From Candidatus Scalindua sediminis (GTDB taxonomy: Bacteria > Planctomycetota > Brocadiia > Brocadiales > Scalinduaceae), in contig VSDH01000021.1 of NCBI GenBank assembly GCA_008636105.1, positions 1-49,271 of the forward strand: 49,271 bases of DNA, read 5' to 3'. The translations under genes and the position numbers were made by a program. The notes beneath the pieces were generated by a model. That model searched no databases. It had not been told where the DNA came from and saw only the letters and a program-made list of their open reading frames with translations. Positions 42,989 through 49,271 of this stretch are shown here, piece after piece. How positions within the stretch are numbered: the stretch's first letter is position 1; each line of letters starts with the position of its first letter.

Positions 42989-43219
42989 TCAATACGAAAC
43001 GAAAAATCTATCTTTCACTCCATTCCTGCCAATCCTTATAGACAAACTGCGAAGGCAGGTCGGACATCTTCCTTCATAAAATTTACCTGAATCATTAGTG
43101 TAAATCCGGGCGTATACGCTACAGCATGCGAAGAAAATTCCGAGAAATTTCCTCTTTTTTAACTTTTTTAAAGAATTATCCGATGTTTTGTCAAGATCGT
43201 TTCTCTCCAACATATTCAC
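42989..43219 (-). CDS. Small conserved-looking Cys protein
   Basis: The 76-residue protein has CC in FFACCSVYARIYTN, then GRCPTCLRSLSIRIG and a GVKDRFFVSY end. The Cys pairs suggest a small metal-binding domain of zinc-ribbon type. I recall similar short proteins (VYxRIY...GRCPxC...RFF) from planctomycetes, but no function is known to me. The start is GTG 43219 or ATG 43213; neither has a strong ribosome-binding site. It lies 196 bp beyond flgM on the same strand. Confidence 0.6.
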   Translation of the reverse strand: MNMLERNDLDKTSDNSLKKLKKRKFLGIFFACCSVYARIYTNDSGKFYEGRCPTCLRSLSIRIGRNGVKDRFFVSY

Positions 43220-43415
43220 AAGTCTCGGACATTTTATAAGCTATTGAAGTAGAATTTCTTATAATGTTCCCGCTTATTAAATTGTACATCAATTGCAAGA
43301 GTGTGAAAAGAAAACACGAGATTCTAAATCCCGCCAGGGCGGACGAGGTCGCCTTCACTTTATTAGATAAACAAAGTCACCATCCAATACAGGAGGGGAA
43401 AATAATATTAAAATC

Positions 43416-43760
43416 TTAACTTCCTAAAGGTCTTAAACCTGCCTCGTTTATCGAATTCGCAACTTTTGTTATATTTTCCTTTTTATCATAAAAACCACTT
43501 TCTATACGAGCCTTAACATCCCTCACCTTTTCTTCCCTAGTATCTGGAACTTTTTTTAACTCAGATTTTAGGTTCGATAAGGTTTTTTGTAACTTTCTTA
43601 CATCACTGGAAATCTCTACCGTATCAACTTTTTTTAACCTACTATCTTCCTTTGATGTAACAGGTTTCCCTTTAACTCCCTCATTTTTTTTAAGAGTTTG
43701 ACTATCTACAATCTTCTCCAAGTTATTATGATCAGATCCCGATATTTTATGAATTGACAC
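43416..43760 (-). CDS. flgM: Anti-sigma-28 factor FlgM
   Basis: FlgM holds FliA inactive until hook completion, when it is exported. The 114-residue protein has a disordered, Lys/Ser-rich N-terminal half and the FlgM C-terminal helices (VDTVEISSDVRKLQKTLSNL; REEKVRDVKARIESGFYDKKENITKVANSI), including the RIxxGxY motif. The start codon is GTG, with AGGAGG nine bases upstream. It is encoded away from fliA, which is common. A perfect-match sigma-54 promoter lies 520 bp upstream on this strand. Confidence 0.92.
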   Translation of the reverse strand: MSIHKISGSDHNNLEKIVDSQTLKKNEGVKGKPVTSKEDSRLKKVDTVEISSDVRKLQKTLSNLKSELKKVPDTREEKVRDVKARIESGFYDKKENITKVANSINEAGLRPLGS

Positions 43761-43937
43761 TGCTTAAAACCTCCTATACCCTCAAAATTAAAAAGGCTCT
43801 GTCTATGCTGTTTAATATTCCTTATAGCACTAACACTCTTTAAATTGGGAAAACAATCTCGACTTCTAGTCAATTTTTGATCAGGGCCGAAGATAATAAT
43901 CCCATACTTACTATTTTTTTAGGTTAGCAAAGTTCTA

Positions 43938-44228
43938 CTAAACACGTATACACCAGAGCCTTAGTATACTATATACCTTATTACATAAACACTTACAGCG
44001 TGCCGCTACGGTGCAATAATAATATATGCTTAATAAAAACCCCTTAGATGGGGATGCCTGTAATTTTAAAATTGATGGATAAATGTCATCATAATAGTCA
44101 TATTCTAATCTTTGCACTTGTAACTCCCTGTAAAAGATATACAACCCTTTTGTTAGCCGTATCTTATAGTGCGAAGCAAGAAAATAATCTTGATGACCTG
44201 AATAGACCGCTATATTGATTATCGACAT
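43938..44228 (-). CDS. Doubtful small gene downstream of a sigma-54 promoter
   Basis: A 96-codon frame starts 52 bp after an excellent sigma-54 site, with AAGGAA before the ATG. The first 63 residues (MSIINIAVYSGHQDYFLASH onward) look like a plausible small protein. The remainder crosses a minimal family A core (CTVAARC) and reads like non-coding sequence, so it may be a truncated gene whose tail came from the palindrome. No family is recognised. Confidence 0.3.
   Translation of the reverse strand: MSIINIAVYSGHQDYFLASHYKIRLTKGLYIFYRELQVQRLEYDYYDDIYPSILKLQASPSKGFLLSIYYYCTVAARCKCLCNKVYSILRLWCIRV
43996..44014 (-). repeat. Family A core, minimal copy
   Basis: CAGCGTG joined to CCGCTACGGTGC without interior insertion, inside the 43938-44228 frame. 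Confidence 0.75.
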
Positions 44229-44279
44229 ATCTACAAAATTCCTTATTTAATTTTTTACATAATCCTGGGTGATGGATTT

Positions 44280-44294
44280 GCAATAAACGTGCCA
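44280..44294 (-). promoter_or_regulatory. Sigma-54 promoter upstream of flgM region
   Basis: The minus strand reads TGGCACGTTTATTGC, a full match to the sigma-54 consensus. It is 52 bp from ATG 44228 and about 520 bp from flgM. An interrupted TTACGAA/TTCGTAA pair lies just upstream (44311-44350 region). Confidence 0.75.
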
Positions 44295-44833
44295 CAAATA
44301 CTGTATAATTTACGAACTTCCTTGTTTCTACAAGTCAGTCTTCGTAACACCATACCTTCTTTTCGTCCCTGGGACCACCATTTACCAGATTGGCGTTAAA
44401 ATTATGAATTTGGCTCACTACTATGCTACATAGTGTAGATTTATATATCATATCCGCAATATATAGTATCTATTTACAGTCCAAATTTTATTGCGACACG
44501 ATCTGTTATTTTAGGTTCAACGAATTCCAGGCTAAATTTCATGAATTCCTTGATTCCAGCAAGAAATCTATGAAAATGTGTTCAAAGAACAACTATTACG
44601 TACTATAAAAAACCGCTGCTTGATAAAGTGGGGTGTAGTACACTCGCCCCTATAAATTGTTTGTTTAGTAAAATAAGCTCAAGTTAACGACTAAAAAGGA
44701 GTTAATCCATGTTTAAATATGCAACACTGTGCCCAAAATAACTACCGCGGTTCCTGCCCTGTTTGTCCAAAAGAAATTTCCCTAACCATATTATTTTTTA
44801 AAACAAAAGAAAATCCCACATAATTAACATAAA

Positions 44834-44859
44834 CATGTCTACGACACGCCGTAGGCATG
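44834..44859. repeat. Small palindrome, family F (inverted copy)
   Basis: CATGTCTACGACACGCCGTA with a GGCATG end, the inverted counterpart of 38968-38991. Confidence 0.55.
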
Positions 44860-44942
44860 GAAAATTTTTCCTGATCATTCATTGTTTGCATCTTTCAATA
44901 GATAAAATGCTACAAAACAACAACAACGGGACTAAAATTTTG

Positions 44943-44969
44943 TAAGGAACTTTTAAATTTAACCGATAA
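44943..44969 (+). promoter_or_regulatory. Possible sigma-28 promoter
   Basis: TAAGGAAC, 11 bp, then ACCGATAA. The -10 matches GCCGATAA at 7 of 8 bases; the -35 matches TAAAGTTT poorly (4 of 8). It points toward cheY, 570 bp away. Confidence 0.3.
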
Positions 44970-45056
44970 GTATCTAAAGAACTTAGGTCTTTTACGGCCT
45001 CTTACTCAACGAAGATCGGAATTCATAAGTATTAAATCGCTCCCGGGTACAAAAAA

Positions 45057-45071
45057 TGGCAACTATTTTGC
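45057..45071 (+). promoter_or_regulatory. Sigma-54 promoter upstream of cheY
   Basis: TGGCAACTATTTTGC, exact spacing and one departure from the -24 consensus. It is 470 bp before cheY with no gene between, so it implies a long leader or a separate short transcript. Confidence 0.6.
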
Positions 45072-45540
45072 TTTATGATCTATAAATTATTTTTCAAGTA
45101 CTGAATATATACAAATTTAATCGCGTCTACCTATATAAATAGGACTGGAAAACGTTTATTCCTTGATATTTTGTTTTTCTATAACCGTTTGCCAGTCAGT
45201 TTCGCTGCTTTTTGGTATTAGCGGACTGTCTCTAGAAATGAGGTGTTTATTCTATCTCCTTAAAATCTACTGTTACGACATCGGTCCATCCGATGATTAT
45301 GCTTCAAATGGCTAGATCAGAGATCCTATACAGTACGTCTCTGTTGCAAAAAGGTACAACTTCTTGATGCCTATTTTAATCTGTAACTCGTTTATTTTAC
45401 TAAACTTTTTTACAAAACATAAAAGTGTTAAGAGAACTTTCTGTTTTTACAGGGAAAACTCATTTGTCCCGTTGAAAAGCTTATATTAATAAATTAAATC
45501 TTTAGAATTTATAAGATTGTAGAAAGGAACGGTAATTCAA
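45072..45540 (+). other. Leader region of cheY
   Basis: AT-rich, without a supported open frame. No known riboswitch motif was recognised by eye. AAAGGAAC at the end serves as the cheY ribosome-binding site. Confidence 0.4.
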
Positions 45541-45918
45541 ATGTCAAAAATACTAGTTGTTGACGATTCTGCCGTAATGAGGAAGATAATTAAAAAAAAT
45601 ATAAAAGAATCTGGTCTGCTTGTTGATGAATTCGCCGATGCAGGAGACGGTAAACAGGCGCTGGATGTGGTATCTCACGATAACATTGATTTAATATTGT
45701 GTGATTGGAACATGCCTAACATGTCAGGATTAGAATTTATCAAGATATTAAGATCCCTAAACCTTCCAAAGAAGATACCAGTTGTAATGATCACTACAGA
45801 AGGCTCAGACTCTAAAAAGTCTGAGGCAAAGGATTCGGGTGCTGATGGTTATCTTACCAAACCATTTACACCAGAACAGTTACGCAATGCCCTTGGAAGC
45901 TATATTCTAGTTAATTAG
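45541..45918 (+). CDS. cheY: Chemotaxis response regulator CheY
   Basis: A 125-residue single receiver domain with the acidic pair DD at 8-9, phospho-acceptor Asp55 (LILCDWNMPN), Thr at TTEGS and Lys in YLTKPFTPEQL. As a stand-alone domain beside cheX and cheA it is most likely the protein that binds FliM and switches rotation. The DWNMP sequence and the AVMRKIIKKNI helix are typical of motility CheY proteins. Confidence 0.94.
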   Translation: MSKILVVDDSAVMRKIIKKNIKESGLLVDEFADAGDGKQALDVVSHDNIDLILCDWNMPNMSGLEFIKILRSLNLPKKIPVVMITTEGSDSKKSEAKDSGADGYLTKPFTPEQLRNALGSYILVN

Positions 45919-45947
45919 TAAATTAAGTAATATATAAGGAGAAACCA

Positions 45948-46475
45948 ATGACGACCACAATCCATGAAAATATTGCTGAAGACATCATCAATTCTACAAA
46001 AGAAATATTTTCAACCATGATACCAATGGAGTTAAAGGAAGAAGATTCATTTTACCAAGAGGAAAATATGATTTCTACTGACATAATGGCTCTGGTCAGC
46101 TTTACGGGGGAGCATTCTGGCATAGTTGCCATTTTTTGTTCCAAGTCTATTGCAATTAAGATCACCTCAAATATGCTGGGGATAGAATCCACTGAATTTG
46201 ATCAAGACACAAAGGATGCCATCGGAGAGTTAACAAATATGATAGCAGGTTCTTTAAAGAATAGAGTCCTCGATAAATTTGGAGCGATGCAGCTATCTGT
46301 CCCGATTGTCATAGTAGGTGCTGATCTCACGATATCTTCTAGTAGTAGAGAATCCCATGCCGTGAAAATTTCTCCATCGCTAACATGCAATAGTCAGAAT
46401 TCATGGTTGATGACACCTTTCTCATCAAACGGACAGAACTTTAATATCGGCCTGATTGTAAAAAAGAATGATTAA
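45948..46475 (+). CDS. cheX: CheX/CheC-family chemotaxis phosphatase
   Basis: The 175-residue CheX-like domain would dephosphorylate CheY-P. It contains the active-site helix DAIGELTNMIAGSLKNRV, with the E-x2-N pair, and the ALVSFTGEHSGIVAIFCS strand region. AAGGAGA precedes the ATG. It lies 29 bp after cheY, so signal maker and remover are co-transcribed. Confidence 0.88.
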   Translation: MTTTIHENIAEDIINSTKEIFSTMIPMELKEEDSFYQEENMISTDIMALVSFTGEHSGIVAIFCSKSIAIKITSNMLGIESTEFDQDTKDAIGELTNMIAGSLKNRVLDKFGAMQLSVPIVIVGADLTISSSSRESHAVKISPSLTCNSQNSWLMTPFSSNGQNFNIGLIVKKND

Positions 46476-46500
46476 TACCGAAATTGAGCGGTTTATGCCC

Positions 46501-46550
46501 TCCCCCACCCGAACGTACCGTTCGGTACGGGCGGGCGGGCAGCCGTAACC
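46501..46550. repeat. GC-rich palindrome after cheX
   Basis: CCGAACG (46509-46515), TAC, CGTTCGG (46519-46525), followed by a GGGCGGGCGGGC run. It may end or attenuate the cheY-cheX message. Confidence 0.55.
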
Positions 46551-46666
46551 ACCCGGTTAAGTTCACACTTAAGCCTTTGAGTCACTAATTGTATGATTGT
46601 CCTGACGTACAAAATTATCTGATCCCAATAAAGAAGTATCCAGATTTTAATGATATCGTGTAAAAA

Positions 46667-47662
46667 ATGGCAAATAAATCACAAACAAACATATGTCCTC
46701 CAAGCGTTAAAGAACTAATAGAAACCACATTAAATAAGTTAAACACCGACTGTTCCGGTCTTATCGGTAAGAACTTTGGCATTGCAAAACCTAATTTTGA
46801 AATGACCACCATCGAGGAATATTTTAATAAAAATGAGGGCAAGCATTTCCTGATTAAATTAGAACTTGAAGATTCGTATGAAGGTTACTTATACAATATT
46901 ATAAAATTAAAGGACGCTATCAAAATAGGAGGTTCGCTACTTGGTTCTGAGGACAACCAGATAAAAGAGAAGTTAAATAAAGAAGACCTCGATGAAGAGT
47001 ATCTTGACGGGGTTAAAGAATTTGGTAACCAATTCACAGGTTCGTTTGACGCTGCATTTAGACATAAATTGCCACAACCAGTTCATGTTAAACTATCTTT
47101 ATGCACACCCATAAATAAAGACAATGCAAAAGACATTTTTCAAAATGACTCGAACAGTGAGTTTGTATATTTTTCTTCCCTCCTTTTAATCAAAGGATTT
47201 GAACCGGGAACATTCAGCATGTTTATACCTGTTGAGTTAGTAGAAGAATTTTTTGGGGAAGAGATGCACGAGAAAAAAACGAATGTTCTCGTTCTAGATG
47301 ATTCTATGACTGATATAAAGATAATCAAAAAACTTCTGGCTAACACAGAATTCAAAGTCATAGCCACCACTAAGGTCGCTGATACCTTTGCCCTACTGCA
47401 TAAGGAAAAGATACACCTGATTCTTCTTGATGTGTTTATGTCGGAAGTAAATGGAATCGCTGTCTGTAAAAAGATAAAAAAGACTCCATATACCAAAGCG
47501 ATCCCGTTAATAATGATCTCTGCAAAACCCACAGAAGAAATCGTAATCAAATCGTTGGAAGCCGGAGCAAGAGACTTCCTGGTTAAACCATTCACCAAAG
47601 AAAAGCTTTTAAGTAGAATAAACAAATTCAAATTCAAAGAAACGCCGGTATCAATATTTTAA
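46667..47662 (+). CDS. CheX-like domain fused to receiver
   Basis: The 331-residue protein has an N-terminal CheC/CheX-like region (about 10-200; EFGNQFTGSFDAAF carries an E-x2-N pair like CheX active sites) and a C-terminal receiver (about 205-325) with DDS, LILLDVFMSE (acceptor Asp) and FLVKPFTKEKL. It could join CheY dephosphorylation with its own phosphorylation control. The ribosome-binding site is weak. It lies between cheX and cheA on the same strand. Confidence 0.8.
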   Translation: MANKSQTNICPPSVKELIETTLNKLNTDCSGLIGKNFGIAKPNFEMTTIEEYFNKNEGKHFLIKLELEDSYEGYLYNIIKLKDAIKIGGSLLGSEDNQIKEKLNKEDLDEEYLDGVKEFGNQFTGSFDAAFRHKLPQPVHVKLSLCTPINKDNAKDIFQNDSNSEFVYFSSLLLIKGFEPGTFSMFIPVELVEEFFGEEMHEKKTNVLVLDDSMTDIKIIKKLLANTEFKVIATTKVADTFALLHKEKIHLILLDVFMSEVNGIAVCKKIKKTPYTKAIPLIMISAKPTEEIVIKSLEAGARDFLVKPFTKEKLLSRINKFKFKETPVSIF

Positions 47663-47743
47663 TAACAACAATAACGTCCTTATTACGAAATGAGGAATGA
47701 AGAAAGAAAAATCAAAAATCAAAGATATGGAGGTTAGCTCTAA

Positions 47744-49271
47744 ATGAGCGATACCAATACCGAAGGTCATAATATTAATGATGAAAATGACAATCTTGCT
47801 ATAGACATCAAAGAAGATTCAGAAATATTCCTTGAATTTCTATCAGAATCGTATGACCATCTGGAAGAATCAGAAAGTAATATACTCACTATAGAAGAAA
47901 ACACACATGACCTTGAACTGATTAATGCAATATTCAGAACTATTCATAGCATAAAGGGAAGCGCCGGCTTTCTTGGTCTGACAGATATGCAGAAGCTCAG
48001 CCATGAATTGGAAACACTTTTAGACAAGGCAAGGAAGGGTGAAATTACCATAACACAGGAAATAATAGATATATGTTTAAACTCAATTGATGTTCTGAGA
48101 AAACTACGAGAAAATTTAGCCATTAAAGTTGATAAAATGCTGGGAAAAGTTGCAGATTCTAATTCTTCCCACAAAGAACAGCCAATAAACATTCAACCCA
48201 CAATAGACAAAATACTATCCATACTAAACAAAGAAGCAGACCAGAAGGATACTGTGGAAGAACAACGCGAGATTGACATGCTCGTAGACGAATCTACTCA
48301 GGCAGACACCTCACAGACAGGAAAACTAGAGGAAAATTCTGAAGATGACTATATCGGTGAAATCTTGGTTGATGATGGCGAAATTACTCAAGAACAGCTT
48401 GATAAGGCTCTCAAAAATAAAAGTAGAAAGATAGGAGAGATATTTGTAGACGAAAGGTTAACAACTGCTGACAAGATTGAAGAAGCCCTCAAAGAGCAGA
48501 AAAAGCAATTTCTGGGTGAAATACTTATCGAGAAAGGCGAAATTACAGATTCTGAGCTGGAAGATGCTCTAACAGAACAAAAAAGAAAGATGGGAGAAGT
48601 ATTAGTACGGGATGGAGCAACATCCCCTGATAGGATAGATAGCGCTTTACAGCAGCAAGCAGGTCTACGATCAAGGACTGTTAAGGTTGATACTAATAAA
48701 CTTGACAATCTGTTTAACATGGTAGGTGAACTCGTCATAGCCAATAGCCTGATCAGCGGAGAAATGAATTCCATAAATAATAACGGGTCAAGCAAAAACC
48801 TCTCACAGCTAAACAAGGTAACCAAGGATATTCAGGACCAGGTAATGTCCATGAGAATGGTTTCACTAAAACAGACCTTTCAGAAGATGTCAAGGTTGGC
48901 AAGAGATGTTTCCTTACGCGCCGGGAAAAAGGTCAAACTACAAATCTCTGGCGAAGAGACAGAATTAGATAAAAACATCATAGAGGAAATTGCTGACCCA
49001 CTTGTACACATCCTGAGAAATTCGGTAGACCATGGTATCGAACCGGAAAATGAAAGAGTCGCCAAATGTAAGCCAGGAGAGGGGATTGTAAGGTTAAGCG
49101 CCTTTCACAGGGGAGGAAACATAGTAATAGAGATTGAAGACGACGGTAGAGGATTGCAAAAGGATAAAATATTAAAGAAAGCTATAGAAAAAGGTTTAGT
49201 AAATATCCCCGCCTTAAAAGGCGGGGCTTTTAAAACAACTTTAATTGCCGTGGCAAGGATTTCTCATGTTT
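47744..49271 (+). CDS. cheA: Chemotaxis kinase CheA with MshEN-type repeats, truncated or interrupted
   Basis: The frame starts at ATG 47744 (TGGAGG upstream) and is open to the window end, 509 residues. HPt domain with His68 (TIHSIKGSAGFLG); four MshEN-like repeats (about 203-305; IGEILVDDGEITQEQLDKAL, LGEILIEKGEITDSELEDAL); P3 dimerisation (about 312-375); P4 ATPase with N-box DPLVHILRNSVDHG (about 418-431) and IEDDGRGL. After KKAIEKGLV (about residue 486) the expected PGFSTA and GMDVV parts are missing; unrelated sequence with a strong hairpin begins at about 49204. It is probably disrupted by an insertion. Confidence 0.85.
   Translation, partial: MSDTNTEGHNINDENDNLAIDIKEDSEIFLEFLSESYDHLEESESNILTIEENTHDLELINAIFRTIHSIKGSAGFLGLTDMQKLSHELETLLDKARKGEITITQEIIDICLNSIDVLRKLRENLAIKVDKMLGKVADSNSSHKEQPINIQPTIDKILSILNKEADQKDTVEEQREIDMLVDESTQADTSQTGKLEENSEDDYIGEILVDDGEITQEQLDKALKNKSRKIGEIFVDERLTTADKIEEALKEQKKQFLGEILIEKGEITDSELEDALTEQKRKMGEVLVRDGATSPDRIDSALQQQAGLRSRTVKVDTNKLDNLFNMVGELVIANSLISGEMNSINNNGSSKNLSQLNKVTKDIQDQVMSMRMVSLKQTFQKMSRLARDVSLRAGKKVKLQISGEETELDKNIIEEIADPLVHILRNSVDHGIEPENERVAKCKPGEGIVRLSAFHRGGNIVIEIEDDGRGLQKDKILKKAIEKGLVNIPALKGGAFKTTLIAVARISHV
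49204..49271 (+). mobile_element. Possible insertion element edge within cheA
   Basis: CheA-like coding stops matching at 49203. The next bases hold a perfect 9-bp hairpin, CCCCGCCTT-AA-AAGGCGGGG (49207-49226), then AT-rich sequence. A subterminal hairpin without inverted ends is typical of IS200/IS605 elements, but no transposase is in the window. Confidence 0.4.

Larger units (their letters stand above)
44295..45056. other. Intergenic region between divergent sigma-54 promoters
   Basis: No convincing gene. It contains the family F palindrome at 44834-44859 and a candidate sigma-28 promoter at 44943-44969. The motif TAGTACACTC near 44635 also occurs near 42727, with no known meaning. Confidence 0.45.

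Noticed and set aside
44423..44608. 61-codon plus-strand frame
   Set aside because: AT-rich random-looking peptide without start signals.

Overview
The window is a flagellar and chemotaxis island from a low-GC Gram-negative bacterium. A long colinear run of flagellar export, basal-body and motor genes lies on the minus strand, and a partial chemotaxis cluster lies on the plus strand at the right end. AT-rich DNA, many palindromic intergenic repeats, several periplasmic TPR proteins, FliA/FlgM, and sigma-54 promoters with NtrC-type activators suggest a planctomycete of the anammox type (Brocadiales: Kuenenia, Brocadia or Scalindua relatives). This assignment is inference from gene content and style; no rRNA or tRNA gene is present to confirm it.

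Layout. 1-1002: fliS and a FlgN/FliT-like chaperone (+). 1003-3585: a repeat-rich stretch carrying one glycosyltransferase gene framed by ~60-bp inverted repeats. 3586-8052: three paralogous HD-GYP proteins and two small unknown genes (-). 8161-16008: fliO-P-Q-R-flhB-flhA-flhF-small membrane protein-fliA, read right to left. 16661-27722: fliF-G-H-I-J, a MotE-like protein, motA, two motB-like genes, fliL, fliM, fliN. 28766-29905: flgB-flgC-fliE. 30196-33874: an NtrC-type activator, a soluble PAS histidine kinase and a TPR protein. 34540-42422: two further TPR proteins, a receiver plus degenerate phosphatase, an MshEN-HisKA protein without an ATPase domain, a second NtrC-type activator, and a CsgG-like/TPR protein. 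42989-44228: a small Cys-containing protein, flgM and a doubtful small gene. 45541-end (+): cheY, cheX, a CheX-like/receiver fusion, and a cheA that appears interrupted near the window end.

Regulation. Six sequences fit the sigma-54 -24/-12 consensus with correct GG-to-GC spacing. They lie upstream of the HD-GYP operon, fliO, fliF, flgB, the flgM region and, more distantly, cheY. The fliO and fliF sites also share an upstream element of about 25 bp that could be an enhancer. With two sigma-54 activators, a soluble kinase and FliA/FlgM, this suggests a Campylobacter/Vibrio-like hierarchy: sigma-54 for the basal body and sigma-28 for late genes. Cyclic-di-GMP is a second theme: three HD-GYP proteins, plus MshEN-type motifs in both CheA and the HisKA-only protein.

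Most unusual content. A nested palindrome family has a 20-bp core (GCACCGTRGCGG + CACGCTGC). Seven copies have interior insertions of 0, 0, 0, 21, 45, 87 and 132 nt, all multiples of three. Copies sit in frame inside fliA, flhF and a CsgG/TPR gene. Other notable points are a MotB paralogue lacking the ion-binding Asp, a receiver fused to a degenerate PP2C domain, an activator whose only well-placed start codon is ATT, and a pentapeptide-repeat leader on the MotE-like protein.
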